Part shown: positions 17,776-26,859 of the stretch, one piece after another | Numbering within the stretch: the first letter of the stretch is position 1 | How the letters are laid out: each line of letters starts with the position of its first letter | NCBI GenBank assembly: GCA_029559035.1 | Contig: JAKQCT010000055.1 | Coordinates: 1 to 64,000, forward strand | DNA from: Acidobacteriota bacterium | GTDB taxonomy: Bacteria; Acidobacteriota; UBA4820 | Direction of reading: 5' to 3' | DNA length: 64,000 nucleotides | Made by a program: the position numbers and the translations under genes | The notes under the pieces: model-generated | Told to the model about the DNA's origin: nothing | The model's database searches: none | The model's input: the letters and a program-made list of their open reading frames with translations, nothing else

Positions 17776-19331
17776 TTGGACGATCTCTTGTGCTGGCGCC
17801 TGTCGAGCCCCATGCGCTCGATCATCTTGATGAGCCCCCTTCTGGTCACGCCGAGTTCATCGGCCGCCTTCGTCCTGTTCCACTTGTGTTTCGAAAGGGC
17901 GTCAACGAGCATCTTCTGCTGGATGTTATCCAGGGTGTCCTTGAGCTTCCTGGAGTCAGAGGGGGACCTGACCAGCGAGCTGTGCTGTATGACCTCGGAG
18001 AGGTACCGCGGATGGACCGTCTCGCCGTCCTGAAGCAGTATGGCGATCCGCTCCATCTCGTTCTTGAGTTGACGGATGTTCCCCGGCCAGGCGTAGGTCG
18101 AGAGGGTCTCCAGGGCGTCGGGATCTATCCCGGCGTAGTGCTTGCCCATCTTCTGGCAGTAGTTCGTCAGGAAATGCCTGGCGAGAATGGGAATGTCTTC
18201 CTTCCTGTCCTTCAGGGGCGGCATCTTGATGGTGACGATGTTGAGCCTGTAAAAGAGGTCCTCCCTGAAGAGGCCCTTGTAGATCTGCTCCTGAAGGTCC
18301 TTGTTCGTGGCGGAAAGTATCCTGACATCCACCTGGATCGGAGTGTTGTCCCCGATACGCCTGATCTCCCCCTCCTGAAGGGCCCGCAGGATCTTGGCCT
18401 GCGAGGAAAGAGACAGATCGCCTATCTCGTCCAGGAAGAGCGTGCCGCCGTCCGCCGCTTCGAAAAGTCCCGGGCGGTCATGGGTAGCTCCCGTGTAGGA
18501 ACCCTTCTTGTAGCCGAAAAGCTCGCTCTCCAGAAGGGTTTCGGGGATTGACGCGCAGTTCTGAGTGATGAACCTCTTGTCCCTGCGGGGGGATTTGGAA
18601 TGTATGGCCCTGGCGACAAGCTCCTTGCCTGTGCCGCTCTCGCCGAGAATCAGGACCGACACGTTGGAAGGAGCGATGAGGTCCAGCGTTTCGAAGATGG
18701 AAAGCATCTGTGGCGAGTTCGTTATTATCTCGGGGTAGCTGACATCTCCCGAGGCGTAGTCGCTCAGGTAAACCTTCTGGCTCTCGACGGCCTCCATTTC
18801 AAGAAGATGGTGGATCACCGAGACCGAAAGCTTGACGAAAGCCTTGAGGAAGAGGTTGTCCCGTTCGGAGAAGGCCCCGGATCTCTTGCCGTGGTCGAGA
18901 TAGATCGCGCCCAGGATCCTGTCCCTGTGTTCCAGGGGGACGCAGATCACGCTCAGGATGTTGTAATGGATGGCGCTTTCGCTGTGGAACCTCGGATCGG
19001 TCTGCGCGTTGGGCGTGACAAGGCCGTCCTTCTTCGACATCGCCTCTTCCACGACGGAACGCGCGATCTTCTGTGCGTCCACCAGATCGTCAGGATAGAG
19101 CGACTTGGCAGCCGTAGGGTAGAGCACCCCCGCCTTGTCCTTCAGGAAGATGACGCCCCTTTCGGCGTTGAGGTGCTCGATGGTAAGGTTTACCAGGTTT
19201 TCCAGCAGGCTGTGGGAATCGGTTAGGGTGTGCAGGAGGGATGCAAGCCGGAAGATCGTCTCGAGGTCTTTCCTGTCCTCGATCCTGGAAAGCTCATCTA
19301 TCTGTGCTGCCAGTTCCTCGCGGTCCGGCAT
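17772..19331 (-). CDS. GAF-domain sigma-54-dependent transcriptional activator
   Basis: A 519-residue protein. N-terminal GAF-like sensor (about 30-170), central AAA+ sigma-54 interaction domain with Walker A GESGTGKE, sigma-contact loop GSYTGA (canonical GAFTGA) and Walker B GGTLFLDEIGD, and a C-terminal Fis-type helix-turn-helix (TKAADELGVTRRGLIKMIERM). There is no receiver domain, so it responds to a small ligand or protein rather than a histidine kinase. It starts 2 bases after the TPR membrane gene. Target promoters unknown. Confidence 0.9.
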   Translation of the reverse strand: MPDREELAAQIDELSRIEDRKDLETIFRLASLLHTLTDSHSLLENLVNLTIEHLNAERGVIFLKDKAGVLYPTAAKSLYPDDLVDAQKIARSVVEEAMSKKDGLVTPNAQTDPRFHSESAIHYNILSVICVPLEHRDRILGAIYLDHGKRSGAFSERDNLFLKAFVKLSVSVIHHLLEMEAVESQKVYLSDYASGDVSYPEIITNSPQMLSIFETLDLIAPSNVSVLILGESGTGKELVARAIHSKSPRRDKRFITQNCASIPETLLESELFGYKKGSYTGATHDRPGLFEAADGGTLFLDEIGDLSLSSQAKILRALQEGEIRRIGDNTPIQVDVRILSATNKDLQEQIYKGLFREDLFYRLNIVTIKMPPLKDRKEDIPILARHFLTNYCQKMGKHYAGIDPDALETLSTYAWPGNIRQLKNEMERIAILLQDGETVHPRYLSEVIQHSSLVRSPSDSRKLKDTLDNIQQKMLVDALSKHKWNRTKAADELGVTRRGLIKMIERMGLDRRQHKRSSK

Positions 19332-19333
19332 CG

Positions 19334-20131
19334 TCAGGCTTTAAGCTCCCTCACCCGCTCCTTGAGCCTCGATTCCATCTGATCGTTCTTCGGGGCCGGA
19401 GGCTTGCCGGGACCGGTGCCGGCGTTCGACTTCCTCGCGGACTCTATCTTCTTCAGCGCTTCCTCGTATGTCCGGGCGGCGTCGGCCTTCCTGCCCTGCC
19501 TTTCGTAGAATTGTGCGAGGAGGTTTAGGCCCATCGGCTCGGGAAGATCCCCGCTGTCCATTTTCGAGAGCTGTGTGTAAAGGGATTCCGCTTTGGCAGC
19601 GTCTTTCTGGGATTCCGCGATACGGGCCTTTAGGCCTATCACGACGGTCCTGATCGAGGAGTCTTTCTCGAGGCTGTCCAGTATTTTGAGCGCTTCGGCC
19701 TGGGATCCCGAAAGGGCGAGGTCCGCGGCCTTGAGGTAAAGGGCGGCTTTTTCCTGGTCGTCGGAAGCTCCCTTCGCGTAAAGCTCGTCAATTTTTTTCT
19801 TGAGCTCGGAAGACCTTTCCTCGGGGTTGGTAAAGACCTTCATGCCGCTCTTCAGATAGTCTTCCCTCTGGGGATCGCCGGGCTTGAGCACGGGGGCTTC
19901 GGAAGTCTCTATGACTTCGCTGAGGAGCGCCGAGGAAGCGTCGCTCCTGTCATGACTGTAACCGATGTAGTAATAGATGCCGGCCACCGCTGCGACGACG
20001 GCGATGAATCCCGCCGCGTAAGCCTGCCAGTGATGTTCGAGGCTGTTCTCCGTAATCGCGAACGTCCTCGCGAGGAACTGGCGGAACGGGTCGGTGCGCA
20101 TCTCTTCCTTTTTAAGCTTTCTTCGGGCCAT
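19334..20131 (-). CDS. YfgM-like membrane-anchored TPR protein
   Basis: About 265 residues. A basic N-terminus (MARRKLKKEE), one transmembrane helix (WQAYAAGFIAVVAAVAGIYY) and periplasmic TPR-like helical repeats (ALYLKAADLAL, NLLAQFYERQGRKADAA). The topology matches YfgM/BamD-style periplasmic TPR proteins. The ATG at 20131 is chosen since AAGGAG lies 7 bases upstream; an in-frame TTG 5 codons earlier overlaps that site. It heads the long leftward gene series after tRNA-Arg. Confidence 0.75.
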   Translation of the reverse strand: MARRKLKKEEMRTDPFRQFLARTFAITENSLEHHWQAYAAGFIAVVAAVAGIYYYIGYSHDRSDASSALLSEVIETSEAPVLKPGDPQREDYLKSGMKVFTNPEERSSELKKKIDELYAKGASDDQEKAALYLKAADLALSGSQAEALKILDSLEKDSSIRTVVIGLKARIAESQKDAAKAESLYTQLSKMDSGDLPEPMGLNLLAQFYERQGRKADAARTYEEALKKIESARKSNAGTGPGKPPAPKNDQMESRLKERVRELKA

Positions 20132-20155
20132 GAATATCTCCTTCAAGAGAAAAAA

Positions 20156-20231
20156 TGGTGAGCCTGGCGGGACTTGAACCCACGACCCCCTGCTTAGGAG
20201 GCAGGTGCTCTATCCACTGAGCTACAGGCTC
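20156..20231 (-). tRNA. tRNA-Arg (CCT anticodon)
   Basis: Full cloverleaf on the minus strand. Acceptor GAGCCTG pairs with CAGGCTC, followed by discriminator A and an encoded CCA. The D-arm is GCTC...GAGC. Anticodon stem CCTGC/GCAGG closes loop CTCCTAA, giving anticodon CCT. The T-arm contains GTTCAAGTC. Confidence 0.95.
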
Positions 20232-20244
20232 ACGCGCGTCCAAT

Positions 20245-20520
20245 TCAATATTCTATATCAAAACCGCTTCGCCGCTCAAGCCCCCCGGGAGCGTCCAGCG
20301 GCCTGACGTCGTAAACCGAGGCCTGGGGAGGACCCGTCCACAGGGCTTTTTCAAGCGCTCCCACGGCTTCGGGAAGGCCGAGCGCCGCCACCTCCACCGA
20401 ACCGTCAGGCATGTTCCGGACGTATCCCCTGAGGCATAGGGCGGATCCCTGCCGGAGAACGAAATACCTGAACCCGACTCCCTGGACCACGCCCGATACC
20501 CGCCAAGCCCTGCTCTCCAT
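20245..20520 (-). CDS. acyP: Acylphosphatase
   Basis: A 91-residue small enzyme hydrolysing acyl phosphates. The [14 protein letters not shown] signature includes the catalytic Arg, and [13 protein letters not shown] includes the catalytic Asn. The start MESRAW follows GGGGAG by about 6 bases; a TTG start 5 codons upstream is less likely. The link to the acyl-phosphate-forming Pta-Buk genes further on is suggestive only. Confidence 0.92.
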   Translation of the reverse strand: MESRAWRVSGVVQGVGFRYFVLRQGSALCLRGYVRNMPDGSVEVAALGLPEAVGALEKALWTGPPQASVYDVRPLDAPGGLERRSGFDIEY

Positions 20521-20558
20521 GCCTGCTCCCCGCAATACATCATAAGAACAGAAAAAAC

Positions 20559-20587
20559 TTGAAAAAGCAACGGAAATGTGCTAAAAA
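20559..20587 (+). promoter_or_regulatory. Putative sigma-70 promoter for the coiled-coil lipoprotein
   Basis: TTGAAA and TAAAAA are separated by 17 bases, about 32 bases before the lipoprotein start. Sequence-only prediction. Confidence 0.5.
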
Positions 20588-20619
20588 AACAGCTTGTGAA
20601 CACAAATAGGAGGAAAAAG

Positions 20620-21765
20620 ATGAAAAAAGCCCTAATTCTCGCGGTAGCGGTGAGCCTCGTCCTGATGTTCGGCTGCAAGTCGAAAGAGTCGGCCGAGTTG
20701 GCCGCGCAGATGAAGCAGGTACAGAAGATCGCCAAGCTGGAGAAGCAGATCACCGAGAAGCAGGAAAAAATGAACATGCTTATCAGGCAGTACGCCCAGG
20801 AGGGCGGAAAGGACCTCGGCCTGGTCCTTGACCAGAGCATGGGTACCGACCAGAGGGAGCTCCTGGAGAAAAAGCTTCAGAATGAAGAAGGTATCGGCTA
20901 CAAGGACCTCATCTCGGACATTCTCAAGCAGCAGAAAGAGATAGAGGATCTCAAGGTCCAGGTCCAGGACCTGGAGAAGAAGCTTCCTGCGCCGACCCTG
21001 GTGAAGAGGGGCGACAAGCACTTCGACATCGGAATGCAGTACCTGACCAAGGAGAAGGGGCTGGACGAAGCCGCCGCCAAGAAGCTCATCTACCAGACGA
21101 ACATAATGGACGAACTGGTGCCGGGCTTCAAAGTCTGGAACTTCTACGATAACGGAGTTTACGGGACCTTCGTGACGCAGGGCGACGCGGCCGTGAGCCC
21201 TTACGGAGTGATCCAGGCGGCAAAGAAGAAGCTCGTCGACGAAAAGAACACCGCGGTCAGCCAGAAAGAAGTCCTGCAGAAAGAAAAGACCACTCTTCTC
21301 GAGCAGGTCGACGACCTCCAGAAGAGAAGGGACCAGCTCAACCAGGACGTGATGTTGCTCCAGCAGGAGAGGGAAGAGCTTGTCAGGAAGCTCGCGGAAG
21401 TGAGGGAGCTCTCGGAAGAGCTGAAGTCCAAGCTCAACTCCGTTTTCTTCAGGGCCGGCGAAAGGAAAGCGCTGGTAGATTCGGGGCTGGTCAAGGACCC
21501 CGTCTTCGGAAGCGCCAAGATACTGAAGTTCCAGGACGAGAATTTCCCCGACAGGATAGACCTGAGGAGCCAGGACGCGATATCCATCTCGGCCGAGCAG
21601 TGCGGCGTCCCCTCGATCAAGAAGGTCAGGGTGGTTCCCACCAGTTTCAAGGAGGGCGTCGACTTCACGGTGGTGATCCTCGGGGGCGGCGCGACAGCGA
21701 ACATCAACATCCTTAGCAAGGACAAGTTCCGAGCCGAAAGGACGGTAGTGGTCCTGGTGAACTGA
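20620..21765 (+). CDS. Coiled-coil lipoprotein of unknown function
   Basis: A 381-residue protein. A signal peptide ends in lipobox LMFGC, so it is lipid-anchored in the envelope. A long coiled coil follows (LEKQITEKQEKMN; later LEQVDDLQKRRDQLNQ and LLQQEREELVRKLAEV). The last 100 residues look globular. The start ATG follows AGGAGG at 6 bases; an in-frame earlier codon lacks a site. It is a single-gene unit with its own promoter and a strong terminator. No family recognised; a structural envelope role is inferred. Confidence 0.8.
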   Translation: MKKALILAVAVSLVLMFGCKSKESAELAAQMKQVQKIAKLEKQITEKQEKMNMLIRQYAQEGGKDLGLVLDQSMGTDQRELLEKKLQNEEGIGYKDLISDILKQQKEIEDLKVQVQDLEKKLPAPTLVKRGDKHFDIGMQYLTKEKGLDEAAAKKLIYQTNIMDELVPGFKVWNFYDNGVYGTFVTQGDAAVSPYGVIQAAKKKLVDEKNTAVSQKEVLQKEKTTLLEQVDDLQKRRDQLNQDVMLLQQEREELVRKLAEVRELSEELKSKLNSVFFRAGERKALVDSGLVKDPVFGSAKILKFQDENFPDRIDLRSQDAISISAEQCGVPSIKKVRVVPTSFKEGVDFTVVILGGGATANINILSKDKFRAERTVVVLVN

Positions 21766-21791
21766 CGAGCTCAGATAATAAGAGAAGAAGG

Positions 21792-21822
21792 ACGCCCGGC
21801 TTGAACGCCGGGCGTTTTTTTT
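21792..21822 (+). terminator. Rho-independent terminator
   Basis: A perfect 9-bp stem, ACGCCCGGC (21792-21800) with GCCGGGCGT (21807-21815), then eight Ts. It ends the lipoprotein transcript; the convergent kefB-like gene stops inside its T-run. Confidence 0.95.
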
Positions 21823-23470
21823 ATGAAAGGCTTCGACGGGCGTAATCCGCCAGATGCGAGGCCATGTTCTTGTAGGGGAGAAGGACTTCGTTCGCCCCGG
21901 CGGATTTGAGGGCTTCCCCGTGTTCTTCCGAGTCTGCCGTGGCAACTATCACTGAGTTCGGGGCGGCGGTCCTGCAGATCCTAACTATTTCTATGTTGCC
22001 GGTACCCTTGAGGAGCATGTCCGGGACGGTGGACATGATTATCTCCGCATCCGAAACTCCCGAGTGTTCAAGAGTGTCCATGCTGCTTATATCGCCGAAC
22101 ATCCCGTGGATCTTGCGGTCTTTAAGCTCCTTCAGGACCTCAAGATTGAAATCGATGACGAGTATCCCGTCCAGAAGCTCCGGGTACTTTTCTTCGACCA
22201 GCTCGACGAAAGCTCTCGCGGTCCTGTGAAAGCCGAGGACCACGACCGAGTAATGCTTCTCTTCATCTCCGGTCGAGGCTTTTCTAGCTCTCGACGGGAA
22301 GCCCAGCCTGACGAGAAGCCTGTCGTAAGCGAGGTAAGCAGAATGGTTCCCGTTGATGAAATAGGAAGAAAGGACGGAAGTTATGGCCATGGCGTATATG
22401 ATAAGCGACATCAGCCTCTGCCCGATATGGCCGTATCCGACTCCGAGCGCCGCGACGACGAGCGAGAACTCGCTGATCTGCGACAGGTTCAGGCTTGCTA
22501 TGAAGCTCGTGCGTCTTCCTCCTCCCGCGAGCGAGATCAGCGGATAGACGGTGAGAAAACGCGACGCGACTACGAAGGCCACTATGACGACGGCCATGAA
22601 GAGCATGGGCGCGTCCGGTGCCGGTATCTTCATCCCGATGGAAAGGAAGAACAGAGTGAGGAAGATGTCCCTCAGGGGGAGCACCTTGGCGGTGACGTGC
22701 ACGCTGTAAGGGAAAGAGGAGATGGCCACGCCAGCGATGAGGGCTCCCATCTCCATGGACAGGCCAATCGCTTCTCCGATCCCTGCCATGAGGGCGCACC
22801 AGGCCACGGAGACCGCGACAACCATTTCCGGAGTACCCGAGATCTTTTCGAAGATCATCCTGAGAAGGTACTTGCTGAGGAGGAACCCGATCGCGAGCAG
22901 TGCCGCGCATTTGCCGAGCGCGAGGGCGATCAGGGTGATCTTCGGGTGGGTGAAGTGGGGCTGGACCGCGAGCACCATGATGGCCCACAGGTCCTGAAAA
23001 ATGAGTATCCCCAGCGTAACCCGCCCGGGGAGCGTGTCGAGCTCGAACTTGTCGTAAAGAAGCTTGACGACTATCGCCGTGCTGCTAAGGGCGCAGAAGA
23101 TCGCCAGGTAGAGCGCGTCCATTTCGCCGCCGCCGAAGCCGAAGCCGAGTAGGGCGAAAAAGCCCGTGCCGATCAGTATCCCCATCAGGAACTGCCCGAT
23201 GCCGGCGTAAAAAAGCTGTTTTCCCGAAGAAAGCAGCTTTCCGGGGCTCAGTTCGAGGCCGATGATGAAAAGCAGAAGTATAAGCCCGATCTCAGAGATC
23301 ACCTGTATGTTCTCCGGGTCGGTTACCAGCCTGAAGCCGATCTCCGGGCCTATTATGGCCCCCGCGAGAAGGTATCCCAGGATCACGGGCTGTTTTATTA
23401 ACTGGAACAAAAGTCCGACGGCGGTGGCCGCGAGTATGGAGACGCCTATTTCAAAAAGGATGCCGTGCAT
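21821..23470 (-). CDS. KefB-type cation/proton antiporter with RCK domain
   Basis: About 549 residues. An N-terminal CPA2 sodium/hydrogen exchanger domain of roughly 12 helices is followed after residue 400 by a TrkA-N/RCK-like Rossmann domain (YSVVVLGFHRTARAF, then FGDISSMDTLEHSGV). The glycine loop is relaxed (G-F-H-R-T-A instead of GxGxxG), so NAD binding may be altered. It probably exchanges K+ or Na+ for protons at the inner membrane. ATG at 23470 is preferred over the preceding TTG. It follows the diguanylate cyclase gene by about 40 bases. Confidence 0.85.
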   Translation of the reverse strand: MHGILFEIGVSILAATAVGLLFQLIKQPVILGYLLAGAIIGPEIGFRLVTDPENIQVISEIGLILLLFIIGLELSPGKLLSSGKQLFYAGIGQFLMGILIGTGFFALLGFGFGGGEMDALYLAIFCALSSTAIVVKLLYDKFELDTLPGRVTLGILIFQDLWAIMVLAVQPHFTHPKITLIALALGKCAALLAIGFLLSKYLLRMIFEKISGTPEMVVAVSVAWCALMAGIGEAIGLSMEMGALIAGVAISSFPYSVHVTAKVLPLRDIFLTLFFLSIGMKIPAPDAPMLFMAVVIVAFVVASRFLTVYPLISLAGGGRRTSFIASLNLSQISEFSLVVAALGVGYGHIGQRLMSLIIYAMAITSVLSSYFINGNHSAYLAYDRLLVRLGFPSRARKASTGDEEKHYSVVVLGFHRTARAFVELVEEKYPELLDGILVIDFNLEVLKELKDRKIHGMFGDISSMDTLEHSGVSDAEIIMSTVPDMLLKGTGNIEIVRICRTAAPNSVIVATADSEEHGEALKSAGANEVLLPYKNMASHLADYARRSLS

Positions 23471-23513
23471 CAAGCAACTCTGACGGGATCGCGCGTCCGC
23501 CCTTGCGGGAATG

Positions 23514-25127
23514 TCATCTTTTCCTCGCGAGGACCAGCCTGTTCCTGCCCGTTTTCTTGGCTTCGTAGAGTGCGGCGTCCGCCGATTCCAGGAGGTGCTT
23601 TTCCGAGGGGGTGGTCTCGGGGAACGCCGATACGCCTATCGAGATGGTGACCGGTATCTCCGTTCCGGGCATCAGCTTTACAGCCGCGTCCTGGACGGCG
23701 CACCTGACTCGCTCGGCGACTTCGGAAGCCTCCTGGATCCTGCAGTTTGGCAGGATGGCCGCGAACTCCTCCCCGCCGTAGCGGCAGAGGATGTCGGTCT
23801 CCCTCAGGTTGGCCGAGAGCCTCTGCGATATTTCCTTCAGCACCGAGTCTCCCAGCGGGTGGCCGTGAGTGTCGTTTATCTTCTTGAAGTGGTCAACATC
23901 GAACATCATCAGGGAAAGGGGTTCCGCCGAGCGCTCAGCCCTCTTGAACTCCTTGTGGTAGGTCTCGTCGAAATACCTGCGGTTGTAAAGGCCGGTAAGG
24001 CCGTCCTTGATGGCAAGTTGCTTGTTCTCGAGGTTTATCATCGAGAGTTCGATGAGGGCGGACGCCTCTTTTAGGAACAGCTGGGCGGAGTCCCTGTCCT
24101 CCGGCGCGAAAGGCTCCTTTTCCGTCGTTACGGCCCCTGCTATGCCCAAAATGTCGTCGCCGCTTTTGAGTTTCTGAATGAGAGCGATCCTGTCGGCGGG
24201 AAGCTTCTCGTCCCTGCGGAGGATCGGCATGGGAGTTTCTTTGGCCGCGGAACCCTGGAGAAGAACATAGTCGTCCTGGTGGGCGAAAAGCCAGAATGCC
24301 CAGGTTCCCGGTTCGGGGCGGTTGAAGTCGTCGGGCGGGGGAGGGAAACCGTGAGTCACGAGGTAGGGGTATTCATGTTTCGAACTCAGAAGGAAAACAA
24401 AGCTGAACCTGCACCCGAGGATGTTGGCGAGAGTCTTGGCGGCGGCGTCAGCCATCTCGGAAAGGTCCTTTCCCCTGAGCATCTCGACTATTCCGGTGTC
24501 TCTTTTTTCGGAGCGGACGCGCAAGTACTCCAGTTTGCGGGACCTCGAAGCGAATATCTCGAGCTCGTCGAGGAATCGCGCGCCCCTCTTCGCGGAGAGA
24601 ATGTCTTTTGAGGAGAAAGGCTCGGAAACGCCCCTGTGCGCGGCCAGCAGCCCGATGCACGACCCCCTGCGTATAACGGGATAGTAGATGACCGAGCATG
24701 GCTCCTTGGGGTCCTTCAGGTGTCTCAGCGCCTGGGGCTGGACGATCTCGGCGATGACCTCTTTTTCTTCGTTCATCGCGATGCCGTACAGGCCCTCCGA
24801 GGATTGCACGGCAGTTTCCCTTGTCTCGGTCCCGGGGCTTGCGCCGACAGCTATCAGGCCCCCGTTCTCGAGTCGAAGGTACACGACTCCGTCGGCGTTC
24901 AGGCTCTGCCTCTGGATGCCGAGGATCTGGCTGACGAGAAGGGAGAAGGATGGCACCCTGTGCTCTTCGTTTTCGTCGGGAGGAAGCAGTTCAGTCGATC
25001 GGCCGGCCTCTTCCGCGGCCCCCCGGACCTTTTTTCTGGACAGCATCCAGGCCGCGCCGGCTCCCGCGGCAAGCCCGGCAGTCCCGGTCGTCACGATCAT
25101 GATGATGAGGAAATTATCCATCTTCAT
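23514..25127 (-). CDS. Membrane-anchored GAF-GGDEF diguanylate cyclase
   Basis: A 537-residue protein. One N-terminal transmembrane segment, two GAF-like regions (about 75-190 and 200-360) and a C-terminal GGDEF domain. The active site reads YGGEEF, a catalytically competent variant, and the inhibitory I-site RETD sits five residues before it, so product inhibition by c-di-GMP is expected. Its start overlaps the VanZ-like gene by 14 bases. Confidence 0.9.
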   Translation of the reverse strand: MKMDNFLIIMIVTTGTAGLAAGAGAAWMLSRKKVRGAAEEAGRSTELLPPDENEEHRVPSFSLLVSQILGIQRQSLNADGVVYLRLENGGLIAVGASPGTETRETAVQSSEGLYGIAMNEEKEVIAEIVQPQALRHLKDPKEPCSVIYYPVIRRGSCIGLLAAHRGVSEPFSSKDILSAKRGARFLDELEIFASRSRKLEYLRVRSEKRDTGIVEMLRGKDLSEMADAAAKTLANILGCRFSFVFLLSSKHEYPYLVTHGFPPPPDDFNRPEPGTWAFWLFAHQDDYVLLQGSAAKETPMPILRRDEKLPADRIALIQKLKSGDDILGIAGAVTTEKEPFAPEDRDSAQLFLKEASALIELSMINLENKQLAIKDGLTGLYNRRYFDETYHKEFKRAERSAEPLSLMMFDVDHFKKINDTHGHPLGDSVLKEISQRLSANLRETDILCRYGGEEFAAILPNCRIQEASEVAERVRCAVQDAAVKLMPGTEIPVTISIGVSAFPETTPSEKHLLESADAALYEAKKTGRNRLVLARKR

Positions 25128-25509
25128 TGCCCCCGCGAGCTTTTTTTCTGTTCAGATAAAATGCCGCCATGTAAAAAGCGGCCAGGCCGCAGGCCGCCCC
25201 GATCAAATCGTGTCCCAGGTCGCTTATGTCAGGGACCCTGCCCGGGATGAAAGCCTGATGGATCTCGTCGGAAAGACCCCACAGCCCTGAAAGCAGAAAA
25301 GCGGCGATCCCGGAAGCCGCGGAAGGAACCCCAGGCTTCCCTCCGTGGATAGCCCTGAGAAGCAGGAACGAAAAAACGGCGAATTCGGGATAGTGAAGGG
25401 AATTGGAATCGATGTTGAAGGGCATGGGGGGAGAGCTCATCCCGGAAAGAGTGAACATAACTGCCAGGCAGATCGTGAAAGGCAGCCAGTAACGGACGAA
25501 CCCGGCCAA
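25114..25509 (-). CDS. VanZ-like membrane protein
   Basis: A 131-residue protein with about four hydrophobic segments and the VanZ family signature SDEIHQAFIPGR followed by DISDLGHDLIGA. Family members are linked to glycopeptide tolerance in some species, but most are uncharacterised. It starts 1 base after the small membrane protein and overlaps the GGDEF gene. Confidence 0.85.
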   Translation of the reverse strand: MAGFVRYWLPFTICLAVMFTLSGMSSPPMPFNIDSNSLHYPEFAVFSFLLLRAIHGGKPGVPSAASGIAAFLLSGLWGLSDEIHQAFIPGRVPDISDLGHDLIGAACGLAAFYMAAFYLNRKKARGGNEDG

Positions 25510-25510
25510 C

Positions 25511-25687
25511 TTATTTTCCCGTGAGGAGCATCAGGAAAGCGAAAGCCAGGGACCCCAGGACCATCCATGAAAAGGTCTTAAGAAAAGATTTGAGAAACTT
25601 TCTCGGCGTCGAATGGTAAAGGGTGGAGAAGAAGAGGGAAACCAGGGCCGAGAAAAGCAGAAGGCTGATGAAGTGGTCTTTAAGCAT
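25511..25687 (-). CDS. Small two-helix membrane protein
   Basis: 58 residues with two hydrophobic helices (ISLLLFSALVSLFFS and WMVLGSLAFAFLMLL). Its ATG overlaps the preceding stop (TGATG), supporting real translation. I recall similar short proteins beside DUF6677 genes; function unknown. Confidence 0.7.
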   Translation of the reverse strand: MLKDHFISLLLFSALVSLFFSTLYHSTPRKFLKSFLKTFSWMVLGSLAFAFLMLLTGK

Positions 25688-26076
25688 CACTCTTCCGCCT
25701 TCCTGCCGATGGAAATGTCGAAGGCGTCCATCATGAGAAGCATGTTCATGAGCCCCGCCGTTATCAGGAAGGTGCTTCCGTACCCGAACATGACGGAGGT
25801 CACGGTCTCGGGGACTATCCTGTTGACCCCCGAAAGGACGCAAAGCAGGTAGGGGAGCCCCATTCCGAGCTCCCCCGCGCCTGCGAGCTTGTAAAGCCAA
25901 TTGGAACTCCTGAGCGTGAAGACGCCGCCGTCCATGAGAAGTCCGGCCAGGAATGTCGAACCGACGATAAGGAAAAACCCCGCGGCCTTCTTCCTCCTGC
26001 CGAGAACGAAATGGGACAGTCCCGGAAGGACGAGCGTCGGGAGAGATAATAGGTAAGGCCTGACGCCGGTTCTCAT
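25687..26076 (-). CDS. DUF6677-like membrane protein
   Basis: A 129-residue polytopic protein. The pattern PGLSHFVLGRRKKA, ELGMGLPYLL, then TAGLMNMLLMMDAFDI matches what I know of DUF6677. Function unknown. It lies 40 bases after rplI and is coupled to the 58-residue membrane protein, so it is probably on the ribosomal protein transcript. Confidence 0.65.
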   Translation of the reverse strand: MRTGVRPYLLSLPTLVLPGLSHFVLGRRKKAAGFFLIVGSTFLAGLLMDGGVFTLRSSNWLYKLAGAGELGMGLPYLLCVLSGVNRIVPETVTSVMFGYGSTFLITAGLMNMLLMMDAFDISIGRKAEE

Positions 26077-26115
26077 CTTCTCCCCGCCTTCATCGTTTCC
26101 GCCCGGGGGAGAATG

Positions 26116-26562
26116 CTACTCTTCCTTGGTAACGGTCAGCTTGACGACCGGGACCACTTCCTGGTGAAGCCTGATCCTGATCTCGAACTCGCCGAGCCTC
26201 TTGATCGGTTCGTGCAGGAGGATCTTCCTCTTGTCGATCTTGAATCCCTTCTCTTCGAGCAGGTCGGCGATGTCGGTCGGCGTGACCGAGCCGTATAGGA
26301 GGTCCTGGTCGCCCGACCTCTTCTGGACCACCAGCTCGACGGCGGATAGCTTCTCCGCCATTTCCTGGGCGTCTTCCTTCTCCTTGACCTGCTTGGCTTC
26401 GTACATCCTGTGTTCCTGCTGGAGAAGCTTCAGCGCGCCCTGGGTGAATTTCATTGCGAGGCCTTTGGGGATCAGGAAGTTCCTGGCGAAGCCGTCCTTG
26501 ACTTCGACGACGGCGCCCCTGTTCCCGAGGTTCTCAACGGTGTCTTTAAGGATGATCTTCAT
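26116..26562 (-). CDS. rplI: 50S ribosomal protein L9
   Basis: A 148-residue protein with the L9 N-domain (MKIILKDTVENLGNRGAVVEVKDGFARNFLIPKG, described in parts: first strand MKIILK and PRxxLIPKG-like loop), a long connecting helix and a C-domain. Standard length. Third gene of the rpsF-rpsR-rplI operon. Confidence 0.97.
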   Translation of the reverse strand: MKIILKDTVENLGNRGAVVEVKDGFARNFLIPKGLAMKFTQGALKLLQQEHRMYEAKQVKEKEDAQEMAEKLSAVELVVQKRSGDQDLLYGSVTPTDIADLLEEKGFKIDKRKILLHEPIKRLGEFEIRIRLHQEVVPVVKLTVTKEE

Positions 26563-26572
26563 TTTTCCCTCC

Positions 26573-26851
26573 TCAGTCCGTGGCGAATGGCAGAAGGGCC
26601 AGATGCCTGGCGCGCTTGACCGCGACGGTTATCTGCCTCTGGTGAAGGGCGCACGCGCCGGAGATCCTCCTGGGTACGAGCTTAGCCCTCTCCCTGAGAT
26701 ATCCCTGAAGCATGTTGACGTCCTTGTAGTCGACGTAAGCTACGCCGGTGTCGCACAGCTTGCAGTATTTCTTCCTCTTGAAGAGGGAATCCTTTTTGTA
26801 GAACGTTTTTTTCTTGTCCTTGTCCCTTGAATTACGGTCTCTGAATGCCAT
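26573..26851 (-). CDS. rpsR: 30S ribosomal protein S18
   Basis: A 92-residue protein. A basic, extended N-terminus is followed by the S18 core (YVDYKDVNMLQGYL, RRISGACALHQRQI). It retains cysteines (CKLC ... C..H) suggestive of the zinc-binding S18 form. It sits 8 bases after rpsF. Confidence 0.97.
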   Translation of the reverse strand: MAFRDRNSRDKDKKKTFYKKDSLFKRKKYCKLCDTGVAYVDYKDVNMLQGYLRERAKLVPRRISGACALHQRQITVAVKRARHLALLPFATD

Positions 26852-26859
26852 CTTTCACC

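Noticed and set aside
20632-21945. 437-codon minus-strand frame opposite the coiled-coil lipoprotein
   Set aside because: The plus-strand gene has promoter, ribosome site, lipobox and terminator; the minus frame is Leu/Glu shadow sequence.
22064-23152. 362-codon plus-strand frame opposite kefB
   Set aside because: Charged, repetitive composition without motifs; the antiporter frame is unambiguous.
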